Source of the DNA: Arthrobacter sp. cf158
GTDB taxonomy: Bacteria > Actinomycetota > Actinomycetes > Actinomycetales > Micrococcaceae
Length of the DNA stretch: 64,000 nt
Direction of reading: 5' to 3'
NCBI RefSeq assembly: GCF_900106835.1
Contig: NZ_FNNR01000004.1
Span: 399,043 to 463,042, forward strand
The position numbers were made by a program, and so were the translations under genes. This document shows positions 16,468 through 24,465 of the stretch, piece by piece (the first letter of the stretch is position 1; each line of letters opens with the position of its first letter). The notes under the pieces were generated by a model, which saw only the letters and a program-made list of their open reading frames with translations, was not told the DNA's origin and did no database searches.

Positions 16468-16977
16468 CTAAACAGTGTCCTTCGCAGGTGCTTCGGGTGA
16501 TTCGGGTGCTTCGGTGGGATGGGCTTCAAAGGCCTGAACAAGGGCGGCGAGGTTCTGTTGAATGACGCCGACGGCGGTTTCCACACTCTGCTGCGTGTAC
16601 TTGCCTTCTGCGTCCAGGAGGGCCAGCACGCCCACAACGTTTCCTTGAGCGTCGAGGACCGGCACGTTGATGACGGCCCCGCAGCCCAGCTGCTGGATGA
16701 GTTCGGAGTCTGTAAAGACTTCCCGGAGCGCTTTCAGGTCCGGGGCAAGGAACGGTTTCTTGTCCTCAATGACCGTGCCCAGCCAGCCTGGGGAGATCTC
16801 CACCGTTTTCTCGCCGCCCACCGGATATTCGGCCGGGTGACTGGTGAAAAGCCGCTTGAGGCTGGAGCGCTGCGGGATCCATTGCAGTGCCGTAAAGAGG
16901 ATGACGCCGGGCTCTTGCTGCAGAGCGTCGAGCGCAGCTTGGAACGTCGTGTCGGTTTTCATGAAGTCTCCGCTCAT
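16468..16977 (-). CDS. GAF domain protein
   Basis: A 169-residue soluble protein that is essentially one GAF domain. Recognisable stretches are YPVGGEKTVEISPGWLGTVI (split as YPVGGEKTVE and ISPGWLGTVI), ELIQQLGCGAVINVPVLDAQG and NVVGVLALLDAEGKYTQ (the first read as ELIQQLGCGAV and INVPVLDAQG). There is no output domain. The start overlaps the MFS stop (ATGA) and the stop is 1 nt from the amidohydrolase start, so it is a true operon member. Such stand-alone GAF proteins are often sensors or binding proteins for small ligands; here it may sense the imported substrate. No function is established. Confidence 0.82.
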   Translation of the reverse strand: MSGDFMKTDTTFQAALDALQQEPGVILFTALQWIPQRSSLKRLFTSHPAEYPVGGEKTVEISPGWLGTVIEDKKPFLAPDLKALREVFTDSELIQQLGCGAVINVPVLDAQGNVVGVLALLDAEGKYTQQSVETAVGVIQQNLAALVQAFEAHPTEAPESPEAPAKDTV

Positions 16978-18368
16978 TTGCTGGTGGTCCCTGCCGCTGC
17001 AGGATCGTGCTCTGCACGGGCGTTGATGTCCTCCAAGGACTTGCCTGCCGTGGACGCCCCGAAGATCACCACACCCAGGACTCCGATGGTCAGCACCACG
17101 GTGGTCATGGTGAACACTCCGCCGAAGCCGAGGGAAGCGGCGAAGATGCCGATGATGGACGGTGCCAGGATGCTGCCGATGCGGCCCACTGCGCTGGCCA
17201 GGCCAACACCCGTGGCACGCATCCAGGTGGGGAAGAGTTCCGGGGTGTAGGCGTAGACGCCGGCGTAGGTGCCGTTGAGGAAGAAGGACAACGTGGCGGC
17301 GGCCAGCAGGATCATGCCGGAATCGTTGGATTGGCTCAGCCAGAACGCGCTGATGGCCGATCCCGCGAGGTACAGCGCGATGGTGTTCTTGCGATCGATC
17401 CGGTCACACAACCACGCGGCGGAGAAGTAGCCGGGGATCTGCGCCAGGTAGATCAGGATGGAGAACTCGAAGCTCTTGGTGATGGTGATTCCACGGCCCA
17501 CCAGAAGGGTGGGGATCCAGGAGAAAAAGCCGTAGTAGGAGAAGGTGATCACGAACCAGATCAGCCAGATCACCGCTGTCCGGCGGCGCATTGCCTTGGA
17601 CCACATGAATTTCAGCGCATTCCAGACGCTGATCTTTTGCTCGTGCTTGGTGATCTCTTCCTCGGCGGCCGGCAGGGGTGCAAGGGGCTTTCCGGTGGCT
17701 TTGACGACGCTCTGCTCAAATCGATCCACCACTTCCGTGGCTTCCGCGATGCGGCCACGGCTGATGAGGTAGCGCGGTGATTCGGGCAGGCTTCGGCGCC
17801 ACCAGAGCAGGAGGAGGATGGGAACTGCGGTGATGACCTGCGCCCAACGCCAGCCGTCCGCGCTCATGGGGACAACGAAGCGTCCGATCAGTGCGGCAGC
17901 CACGAAGCCAAAGGAGAAGAATCCTGCCAGGGTTCCGATGAACCAGCCGCGGCGCTTCGGGGGGATGAACTCGGACAGGAACGGTGCGATGATCACGCTT
18001 TCAGCGCCTGCTCCCAATCCTGCAAAGATCCGTGCAATCAGGAAGATTTCGAAGTTGGGGGCCATGGCCGCGACCACCGACATGAGGCAGTAGAAGGCCA
18101 GAGCCCACAGCATGACCTTCTTTCGGCCGAAGCGGTCGCCCATCCACCCTGCCAGGATTGCGCCGAAGAAGAAGCCGAACGGGGCCGCCGAGCCTACCAA
18201 TCCCAGGCTGGCGGTGCTGAGGCCCCACAGTTCCTGGATACGGGGGAGCAGGAAGGCGACCACTGCCCCGTCCATACCGTCGAACGAGTAGCCGAGGCCT
18301 CCAATGAGGAGAAGCTTGTAGTGTGGTCGACTGAGAGCCAGACGATCCAGGCGTGCTGTGAGAGACAT
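16974..18368 (-). CDS. MFS transporter, aromatic acid/sugar-porter-like
   Basis: A 464-residue 12-TM carrier. GLGYSFDGMDGAVVAFLLP forms TM1, GWMGDRFGRKK is motif A between TM2 and TM3, and SLPESPRYLISRGRIAEA precedes the large central cytoplasmic loop, as in sugar porters and aromatic acid:H+ symporters. The ATG at 18368 (MSLTARL) has AGGAA at proper spacing and is preferred over a TTG 15 nt upstream. It heads the MFS-GAF-amidohydrolase operon and is divergent from an RpiR-type regulator. It probably imports the compound hydrolysed by the amidohydrolase. Substrate class uncertain. Confidence 0.88.
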   Translation of the reverse strand: MSLTARLDRLALSRPHYKLLLIGGLGYSFDGMDGAVVAFLLPRIQELWGLSTASLGLVGSAAPFGFFFGAILAGWMGDRFGRKKVMLWALAFYCLMSVVAAMAPNFEIFLIARIFAGLGAGAESVIIAPFLSEFIPPKRRGWFIGTLAGFFSFGFVAAALIGRFVVPMSADGWRWAQVITAVPILLLLWWRRSLPESPRYLISRGRIAEATEVVDRFEQSVVKATGKPLAPLPAAEEEITKHEQKISVWNALKFMWSKAMRRRTAVIWLIWFVITFSYYGFFSWIPTLLVGRGITITKSFEFSILIYLAQIPGYFSAAWLCDRIDRKNTIALYLAGSAISAFWLSQSNDSGMILLAAATLSFFLNGTYAGVYAYTPELFPTWMRATGVGLASAVGRIGSILAPSIIGIFAASLGFGGVFTMTTVVLTIGVLGVVIFGASTAGKSLEDINARAEHDPAAAGTTSK

Positions 18369-18413
18369 GGTGATTCCTGCCAAAGTGGGCCAAGTTGTAC
18401 ATTTTGAGGAATA

Positions 18414-18429
18414 TGCACAAGTCTGTGCA
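18414..18429. promoter_or_regulatory. Palindrome TGCACA-AGTC-TGTGCA, candidate RpiR operator
   Basis: A perfect 6+4+6 inverted repeat in the 108-nt divergent region, 46 nt from the MFS start and 48 nt from the regulator start. The position is right for dual control by the adjacent RpiR protein. Binding is inferred, not shown. Confidence 0.5.
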
Positions 18430-18476
18430 GATGCGATGTATTGAAGTTAAGGCCAAAGTGTGAGGTAGGTCAATAG

Positions 18477-19355
18477 GTGGAAGAAGATTTCAACTCGTCA
18501 ACGTTGACTGAGTGGCTGGACAGCCGTGTCCAGGGACGGAAGCTCGCGGCGCGCCAAATGCAGGTGATTGGCATCCTCCGATCCCAGCCCCGGCTTGCGT
18601 CCTACGGCTCGGTCAGCGACATCGCTGCCGTGGCCGCATCCAACGCCTCCACCGTCACCAGAACCGCGCAAACACTGGGATTCAAGGGGTGGGCCGACTT
18701 CCAATTTGAGCTGCGTTCACGGTTCCTGGCGTCTTTGAGCGCAGTGGAGGTTGCGGCCGAGCACAATGGCCACATCAGCAGTCCTGCGCAGGCAGCGGTG
18801 TCCACTGACCGTGCCAATTTGGCCCATTTTGAGCGCACTTTGGACACCGATGCCGTCCACAATATTGCGACGGCGATTGCCGGTGCACGGCAGACTTTCA
18901 TCGTCGCGGCAGGCAGTTACGCCATCCCCGGCAAGGCGCTGGAGCACAACGCCATCATCGCCGGATACAACGTCCGGCTCCTTGATGCCGACGTCGCTGC
19001 CCTCACCAACGCCATTGCACGGCTTGGTGCAGAAGACCTGGTGATCGCCATCAGTCTCTGGCGGGTATACGACAGCACCATGCGCGCCGTGGAGATCGCC
19101 CACAACCTGGGCACGCCCATTGTGTCCATCACGGACAGCGCCGGCTCGCCCGTAGCAGTGCACGCTGATCACAGGATTGTGGTGCCCACAGAAGGCGCGG
19201 GTTTCTTCCCGTCCCTGACGGGTGCCGTTGCCGCGGTCCAGGCGATCGCCGTCGAGCTTGCTTCCCTGGACCGCGAACGCTCCAACCAAAACATTGCTGC
19301 CTCGGAGCGGACGTGGGACCAGATGCGGATCATGCACCCGCGCTCGACGTCCTAG
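18477..19355 (+). CDS. MurR/RpiR family transcriptional regulator
   Basis: A 292-residue regulator. The N-terminal helix-turn-helix of HTH_6 type spans about residues 20-85 (YGSVSDIAAVAASNASTVTR, then TAQTLGFKGWADFQFELR). A SIS sugar-phosphate-binding domain covers about 120-260, with FIVAAGSYAIPGKALEHNAI and a late PIVSITDSAGSPVAVHAD. The start is GTG at 18477; a TTG or ATG with a better Shine-Dalgarno sequence was not found. It faces the MFS-GAF-amidohydrolase operon and likely controls it through the 18414-18429 palindrome. Unusually for RpiR, the neighbouring genes show no sugar phosphate enzyme. Confidence 0.87.
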   Translation: MEEDFNSSTLTEWLDSRVQGRKLAARQMQVIGILRSQPRLASYGSVSDIAAVAASNASTVTRTAQTLGFKGWADFQFELRSRFLASLSAVEVAAEHNGHISSPAQAAVSTDRANLAHFERTLDTDAVHNIATAIAGARQTFIVAAGSYAIPGKALEHNAIIAGYNVRLLDADVAALTNAIARLGAEDLVIAISLWRVYDSTMRAVEIAHNLGTPIVSITDSAGSPVAVHADHRIVVPTEGAGFFPSLTGAVAAVQAIAVELASLDRERSNQNIAASERTWDQMRIMHPRSTS

Positions 19356-19376
19356 AGGGTCACGAGGCAACGCAAA

Positions 19377-22034
19377 TTACGACGCCGGCACCTCCTGGGT
19401 GGGCAAGTCACCGCCGATGAGGGCCAGGTTTTGGATGACGGCCAGGCCGAACTGGGCAGTGTCGTTGGTGGACACTGTGGGAGCCTCGTCCACCGGCTGG
19501 AGCACAGAGGGCGGCAGGATGGTCCTCACAGTGAAAGCCTCGGCGTGGTTCAGGTTTTCGCCACCTTCGGCGAAGCTTTCCCACGCCAAACCTGCAAGCT
19601 CCGGAGAACCCAGCCGGGCGGCAGCGTAGGCCGTGAGCCTGCTGTGCGCCTGGGTGAGGTAGATCCCCGCCAGCGGCTGCCCAACCTCCGCGATCTGTTC
19701 CGCCGGGGTGGCCAGGAACAGCCGGCAATACTGCATCCAGGCTTCTTCGAAGTCCTTGTCGTCCACCAGGCTGATGAGTTCGCTGCAGATTTCCACCAAG
19801 CCGAACACGGCGCTCAGGTGCGAGACGCTGATGACCTCCCTGCCGGCGTCGAACCTTCCCTTATCCAGGTCGTAAAGCGCCTCGCCGGTGAGGAACCCGT
19901 ACTTCAGTGCTCCGATGTCTGCCATGGTTCCCAGCAGTCGATCGCGGGAGCGGGGGTTGCCGGTGCGTTCCCAATCAGTGAGCCAGGTGGCAGCGAGTGA
20001 ACCCCAGTCAGTACCGAGCCCCACACCCAAGGCGCCCCGGTCCGGACGGTAGGTGTCGGCGTCGGGACGTACTTTGCGGACGGGGTCCAGTCCGAGGAAG
20101 TTCTGGTCGCTGTCCACCAGCTCGGTGAGGAGATCGCCCGTGCGCTCATCCGCCGTGAGGTAGTAGTAGAACCGCCGGTAGGCCGGGGTGCTGATGCGCA
20201 ATTGCTTTGCACTGCAGCCCCAGTGCTGCACATTGTGTCGGGAACCCAGGCCGCGCCAGGGGCCCAGATGGTAGACGTCCACCTCTCCGGTGTGGCGGGT
20301 CATGGCCTCGGCATAGCGGAACACATCTGCGCGGCCGCTGCGCAGGTACATGTACCACAGCCAGAGGTCCGGCGAGAGTTCGGAGTTGTCCCACGCGTAG
20401 CCGCCAACGTCGTAGCGCCACACGTGCCGGTCGGTGTCGTAGGTGTGCATCACATCGCCGTAGTTCCAGAACCCGTACCAGCGGCGCTGCTCCGTTTGGC
20501 CTTGGTAGAAGCGGAACAGGAAGTTCAGCTTGTCTTCCAGCTCCGCCCGCGCGGGGGTGCTTCGGTCCACCGGAGCCCAATCGCCGAAGATTCCGGCCGC
20601 GTGCAGGTACTCCGGCGAGGGTTGCAACAGCGGGGGAGTGGACGCAGCTTTCGCGTCCGCAGCGAGGGATTCCGTGCTGGGAGTGGCCTCGTAGGCGAAC
20701 AGCGTCAGCTCATGCGTCCGCGCGATCCCGGTGGGGTTCCCGAAGCCCGGTTCGTAGTCCTCATACGTGATTTCCAGACCCTCAAGCTGGTCCTCGAACG
20801 TGTCCTGGCCCAGGCCGTCGTGGTAGAACCGGAGATCCATGGGCTGAGCTTCGGGGGAGTACAGCCACGCCGTCATTGTCGCTTCCGAGGTGGCTGCACC
20901 GCGGATGTCCAGCTGGCCGGGATGTGACTGCCAGAAATCCCGAATGCCAATGCCCAGCCCGCCTCCCAGATCACTCACTGAGCAGAAACCGGCCGATCTG
21001 GTGCCGCCGGAAATGCCTACCCAGCCGTGGCCCGGGGCGGTTCGTTTGCGCAGCTCAAAGCCGTCTGCGGTCAGTTGAGTGAGCGTGTAATCGTTCCAGC
21101 TGGGGATGAGGTGGAGGCGCTCGGAGACCAGCGGGCTCCATTCCTCGAGCGGCGGCGTGGGCCGGCCAGCGATCTGCGCCGCACGAACAGCATCGCCAGG
21201 GTCGCGCCGCAATCCGGTCAGCCCGCGAACAGCCTCAACCAGGAAGCCCCCGTCCGCGCCTGCGATCCGGACATGCCGATCATGCAACCCGCTGGCCAGT
21301 GGGACGGTGAATTGGACGCCCAACCCTGCCAGGTAATCCTGTTCAGCGTCGCCATCCCAGATGAACGAGTGCATCATCCTCACGCTGCGGGCGCCGGCGA
21401 AGAAATAGAAGCGGACGGTGAAGGGAAGCCATTCGCGCTGGCCGGCGTCGGCCCGGTGGCGCCCTTCCACCCTGACCACCACGCGAACCGGGCCGCGCTG
21501 TTCCACGGTGACGCTGGAGATCCGGCTGGTGAACGCGTCACGGGTGGTGCTGCCGGCGCCCTCGGTCTGGCCGCGCTGCAGCAGGCTGACCAACCGGGCG
21601 TCCTTGGCCACCACGGAACCATCGCGGGTCAGCTTGCTGAACAGGTTTGCGCCCGAACGCTGCAGGACCATGTCCAGGGATCCGGTGGAGACAGTCACGG
21701 ACTGCTCCGTCTCGGTGACCGTCACTTCCGGGTGTTCGACGGCGGATGCTGGGCCGGCGTCGCGGGTTTCCGTTGCATGGGGCGTGACGGTATACGCCGA
21801 CGCAGGCTGATCCGTAGCGCCCAACGCAATGCCCGCCCACTTGAGGGAGCCATCCGGCCAGGTGGCGAGCGGCCAGGTCTGGGCGGGGACGGTGCTGCCG
21901 CTGGCGTCGTGGACTTTGAGGGCGGCTGCATCTGGAACGGTACCGCGCTGGAACGGCATCCCCCATGTGGTGCCGCCGCTGAGTCCTGCGGGCGGTTCGC
22001 CATCGATCCACCTGATCGGGGCGTGCTGAGTCAT
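19377..22034 (-). CDS. PL26-like exo-rhamnogalacturonan lyase family protein (YetA/PcRGLX type)
   Basis: An 885-residue protein. The N-terminus IRWIDGEPPAGLSGGTTWGM then PFQRGTV, followed by PAQTWPLATWPDGSLKWAGI, is the pattern of the N-terminal barrel in PcRGLX and Bacillus YetA. The middle contains WYGFWNYGDVMHTYDTDRHV and YAWDNSELSPDLWLWYMYLR, then GEVDVYHLGPWRGLGSRHNV and QHWGCSAKQ, consistent with the catalytic alpha/alpha domain. There is no signal peptide, so it likely acts on imported oligosaccharides. The ATG at 22034 has AGGTGGA upstream; a GTG at 22046 is possible. LacI-type operators lie in its promoter region. Family call from memory of motifs; the lyase activity itself is inferred. 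Confidence 0.65.
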   Translation of the reverse strand: MTQHAPIRWIDGEPPAGLSGGTTWGMPFQRGTVPDAAALKVHDASGSTVPAQTWPLATWPDGSLKWAGIALGATDQPASAYTVTPHATETRDAGPASAVEHPEVTVTETEQSVTVSTGSLDMVLQRSGANLFSKLTRDGSVVAKDARLVSLLQRGQTEGAGSTTRDAFTSRISSVTVEQRGPVRVVVRVEGRHRADAGQREWLPFTVRFYFFAGARSVRMMHSFIWDGDAEQDYLAGLGVQFTVPLASGLHDRHVRIAGADGGFLVEAVRGLTGLRRDPGDAVRAAQIAGRPTPPLEEWSPLVSERLHLIPSWNDYTLTQLTADGFELRKRTAPGHGWVGISGGTRSAGFCSVSDLGGGLGIGIRDFWQSHPGQLDIRGAATSEATMTAWLYSPEAQPMDLRFYHDGLGQDTFEDQLEGLEITYEDYEPGFGNPTGIARTHELTLFAYEATPSTESLAADAKAASTPPLLQPSPEYLHAAGIFGDWAPVDRSTPARAELEDKLNFLFRFYQGQTEQRRWYGFWNYGDVMHTYDTDRHVWRYDVGGYAWDNSELSPDLWLWYMYLRSGRADVFRYAEAMTRHTGEVDVYHLGPWRGLGSRHNVQHWGCSAKQLRISTPAYRRFYYYLTADERTGDLLTELVDSDQNFLGLDPVRKVRPDADTYRPDRGALGVGLGTDWGSLAATWLTDWERTGNPRSRDRLLGTMADIGALKYGFLTGEALYDLDKGRFDAGREVISVSHLSAVFGLVEICSELISLVDDKDFEEAWMQYCRLFLATPAEQIAEVGQPLAGIYLTQAHSRLTAYAAARLGSPELAGLAWESFAEGGENLNHAEAFTVRTILPPSVLQPVDEAPTVSTNDTAQFGLAVIQNLALIGGDLPTQEVPAS

Positions 22035-22058
22035 GATCGAGTCCACCTAAGGAGTTGG

Positions 22059-22084
22059 GAAAACGCTTTCTTGAGACGTTTCAA
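22059..22084 (-). promoter_or_regulatory. Two LacI-type operators upstream of the PL26-like gene
   Basis: GAAAACGCTTTC (22059-22070) fits the GAAA-N-CG-N-TTTC form, and TTGAGACGTTTCAA (22071-22084) differs from a perfect palindrome at one base pair. Both have the central CG of LacI/GalR operators and abut each other 25-50 nt before the start codon. No LacI gene is adjacent, so regulation must come from elsewhere. Confidence 0.6.
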
Positions 22085-22144
22085 TAACCTACCCGCGTGT
22101 GCCGCGGCCCGCAAGGGGTGCTCGAACCCTGGTCTGAAAAGTCG

Positions 22145-22173
22145 TTGACACCCACCATGCCCGGCGGTATCGT
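22145..22173 (+). promoter_or_regulatory. Sigma-70 promoter of the ArsR-SRPBCC operon
   Basis: A perfect -35 TTGACA (22145-22150) and -10 TATCGT (22168-22173) are 17 nt apart. Transcription should begin around 22180-22182, at or beside the ATG, so the mRNA is probably leaderless. Confidence 0.7.
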
Positions 22174-22190
22174 ACAACCAAATGGTTGTA
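22173..22190. promoter_or_regulatory. ArsR autoregulatory operator
   Basis: TACAACCA-AA-TGGTTGTA is a perfect 18-bp palindrome covering the end of the -10 box, the start point and the ATG (22182-22184). Bound regulator would block both RNA polymerase and, on a leaderless transcript, initiation. Confidence 0.75.
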
Positions 22191-22547
22191 GATCAGCTCA
22201 GTCGCTCACCCGAAAAAGACGTCGCCTTGGACCGCCTGTTCCAAGCGTTGGCCGACGCCACCCGCAGGGACATCGTTGCCCGGGTGACGGCAGGGGAGTA
22301 CTCGGTCTCCGGGCTGGCTGCGCTCTACACCATGAGTTTCGCGGCCGTACAGAAGCATGTTGCGGTCCTGGAACGGGCCTCCCTGGTGACCAAGGAGAAG
22401 CGTGGGAGGGAACAGATCGTGCGGGGAAACCATGATGGATTGCAAAAAGCCCGGCATCTGTTGGACCACTTCGAAATGATCTGGCGGCAACGAGCCAGCC
22501 GGATCGCGGACATACTCGCTGAAGACGACGAAAGGGATCTGCCATGA
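22182..22547 (+). CDS. ArsR-family transcriptional repressor
   Basis: A 121-residue winged-helix protein. ALDRLFQALADATRRDIVAR opens the fold, EYSVSGLAALYTMSFAAVQK then HVAVLERASLV forms the recognition helix, and GREQIVRGN follows. It lacks the metal-binding CxC, and it belongs to the ArsR subgroup paired with SRPBCC/AHSA1 proteins. It overlaps that partner by 4 nt. The start codon lies inside its own operator and no ribosome-binding site precedes it. It is likely an autorepressor; inducer unknown. Confidence 0.92.
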   Translation: MVVDQLSRSPEKDVALDRLFQALADATRRDIVARVTAGEYSVSGLAALYTMSFAAVQKHVAVLERASLVTKEKRGREQIVRGNHDGLQKARHLLDHFEMIWRQRASRIADILAEDDERDLP

Positions 22548-23041
22548 CTGTGGTCAGCGTAAACAAGGACGTTGCGGCACTGAGCTTCACCATTGTTGCT
22601 GAATTCGACGCAGACGTGAAGCGCGTCTGGAGGATCTGGGAAGACCCCCGGCAGCTCGAACGCTGGTGGGGGCCACCCACCTGGCCCGCCACTTTTGAGA
22701 CCCACGAGTTCAGCGCCGGTGGCAAGGCCGCCTATTACATGACAGGCCCAGATGGGACCAAGGCTCGCGGTTGGTGGAAATTCACTATCATCAATGCCCC
22801 TGACCACTTGGAGTTCGACGACGGTTTCGCCGACGAGCACGGCGAGCCCGTGGACGAGCTGGGCATCACCCACGCCATCGTGAAGCTCGAACCTGTTGGT
22901 GACCGCACCCGGATGACCCTGACCTCCAGCTTTGAGTCCGAGGAGCAGATGCAGAAGATGGCGGACATGGGCATGGAAGACGGGATGCGCGAGGCGATCG
23001 AGCAGATCGACGCCGTACTTGCGGAGCCGGCCAACGCCTGA
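22544..23041 (+). CDS. SRPBCC (AHSA1-type) ligand-binding protein
   Basis: A 165-residue START/Bet v1-like cavity protein. ALSFTIVAEFDADVKRVWRI followed by WEDPRQLERWWGPPTWPATF is the AHSA1 signature, and GKAAYYMTGPDGTKARGWWK and LTSSFESEEQMQKMADMGME are typical of the C-terminal half. It is translationally coupled to the ArsR gene (ATGA). Such pairs occur widely; the partner may bind a hydrophobic small molecule and modulate the regulator, but no function is proven. It is followed by a strong hairpin terminator. Confidence 0.9.
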   Translation: MTVVSVNKDVAALSFTIVAEFDADVKRVWRIWEDPRQLERWWGPPTWPATFETHEFSAGGKAAYYMTGPDGTKARGWWKFTIINAPDHLEFDDGFADEHGEPVDELGITHAIVKLEPVGDRTRMTLTSSFESEEQMQKMADMGMEDGMREAIEQIDAVLAEPANA

Positions 23042-23065
23042 CGACTGAACCAAAAGCAAAAAGAA

Positions 23066-23100
23066 GCCGACGACGGCGGGTGCCTCCCGCCGTCGTCGGC
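23066..23100 (+). terminator. Strong hairpin terminator after the SRPBCC gene
   Basis: GCCGACGACGGCGGG pairs perfectly with CCCGCCGTCGTCGGC across a 5-nt loop (TGCCT). An A-rich run precedes it and GTATGGTTT follows, so it may work in both directions although the next gene is also on this strand. Confidence 0.8.
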
Positions 23101-23143
23101 GTATGGTTTAAGTCCCGGCCGCCTCTCGAAACGGACCAGTGTC

Positions 23144-23722
23144 ATGGCGCGATTGATCATCATGGGGCCTCCGGGTTCCGGCAAGGGCACCCAAGCCGAG
23201 CACATCGCGAGGCATTTCGGCATCCCCGCCATCTCCACGGGTGACCTGTTCCGCGCCCATGTGAGGGACAAAACGGAACTCGGCCTGGAAGCAGGCGAGT
23301 ATATGGATCGCGGTGAGTTCGTGCCGGACCACGTCACCACGGACATGCTGAAGCAGCGCATGGAAGAATCCGATGCCACCGACGGGTTTCTGTTGGACGG
23401 CTACCCCCGGACGGTGATCCAGATCGGCGCCTTGGACGAGATGCTTGCGGTTCGCGGAAAGCCCCTGGAAGTTGTCCTTGCGCTGACTGCCTCGGATGAC
23501 GAACTGGTTGCCCGGATGCTCCGGCGAGCCCGGGAACAAGGCAGGAGTGACGACAACGAGACCGTGATTCAGCGCAGGTTGGAGTTGTATCGGGACGAGA
23601 CACAGCCCGTGGTGATGGCTTACTCCCAGCGCGGGATCCTGCTGACCGTGGAGGGGTCCGGCGAGAGGGAAGCGATCACCGCGGCTGCGATTGCGGCCGT
23701 CGAAAGAATCTTGGCGCCCTAG
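23144..23722 (+). CDS. adk: Adenylate kinase (short, LID-less paralogue)
   Basis: A 192-residue nucleoside monophosphate kinase that interconverts ATP, AMP and ADP. It has the P-loop GPPGSGKGT at 8-16, the AMP-binding STGDLFRAHV and GFLLDGYPRTV, and REQGRSDDNETVIQRRL. The LID is the short form without zinc cysteines. The housekeeping adk of actinobacteria normally follows secY in the ribosomal operon, which is absent here, so this is probably a second copy. It starts 43 nt after a terminator and its stop overlaps the convergent glycosyltransferase stop. Confidence 0.9.
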   Translation: MARLIIMGPPGSGKGTQAEHIARHFGIPAISTGDLFRAHVRDKTELGLEAGEYMDRGEFVPDHVTTDMLKQRMEESDATDGFLLDGYPRTVIQIGALDEMLAVRGKPLEVVLALTASDDELVARMLRRAREQGRSDDNETVIQRRLELYRDETQPVVMAYSQRGILLTVEGSGEREAITAAAIAAVERILAP

Positions 23723-24465
23723 CCGGTTGCTGCCGGAAGTTCGGCGCCCAAGGCGCGGAGATATGCCGCGAATCCCTCCGGTGCCCGGGCCTGCAGCCGC
23801 CCGGAGGTCACCACGCGGGTAGTGTCCGTTGCAGTGACGGCGAAACCGTGGCTACGTAGCCGATCCACCAGGACGTGGTCCTCATGGGCCCGCAATGTGG
23901 GAAAGCCACCCACAGCGAGATAGGCGGAGGCGCGGATGCCCAGGTTTGCCCCATAAATGTGGGGATGGTCCTCGACGAACGGGTGCAGTTCAAGCCACCT
24001 GCGCAGAATGGCAGGCTCCACGTCCCCGGGGTCGGGCTCAACGGATCCGAGGATGGCATCGGCTCCGGCGTTGGCGAGCTCCACCTGACGCACCAGCCAC
24101 TGCTCCGGCACGGTGGAATCGGAGTCCGTGGTGGCCAGCCAGATCTTCGCGGTCTCCTCTGCGGGCAGGCCGTCCAGGGAGGCGCGAATGCCAAAGTCGC
24201 GGCTGGCGCCCGTGCTTCGCAGTTCCACATTGACGGCCCCGAACCGGGAGTCACCCGCGACGTAAGCGGCGGTGATGTCCGCCGAGCGGTCCGTGCAGCT
24301 GTCCAGGACTACTGAAACTGAAACCGGTACTTCCGGGTGCTCCTGCTGCAGGGCATCGGCGGCCGTCTTCAGCGCCACGAGTGCCGAGCCGATGTGCCGG
24401 TCCTCATTGTGGGCCGGCATCACCACCGCAACGCTCATGATGGTGCGTGGATCCGGCATGGTCAT
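23719..24465 (-). CDS. Family 2 glycosyltransferase
   Basis: A 248-residue GT-A protein without membrane segments. VAVVMPAHNEDRHIGSAL starts the nucleotide-binding fold and VSVVLDSCTDRSADI follows. TTDSDSTVP supplies the DxD-like metal site, and YGANLGIRASAYLAVGGFP then HEDHVLVDRL complete the acceptor side. The ATG at 24465 gives an ATGA overlap with the PIG-L/methyltransferase gene, which decides the start. It is the last gene of a three-gene coupled set with an acyl-CoA dehydrogenase. The sugar donor and acceptor are unknown. Confidence 0.88.
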   Translation of the reverse strand: MTMPDPRTIMSVAVVMPAHNEDRHIGSALVALKTAADALQQEHPEVPVSVSVVLDSCTDRSADITAAYVAGDSRFGAVNVELRSTGASRDFGIRASLDGLPAEETAKIWLATTDSDSTVPEQWLVRQVELANAGADAILGSVEPDPGDVEPAILRRWLELHPFVEDHPHIYGANLGIRASAYLAVGGFPTLRAHEDHVLVDRLRSHGFAVTATDTTRVVTSGRLQARAPEGFAAYLRALGAELPAATG

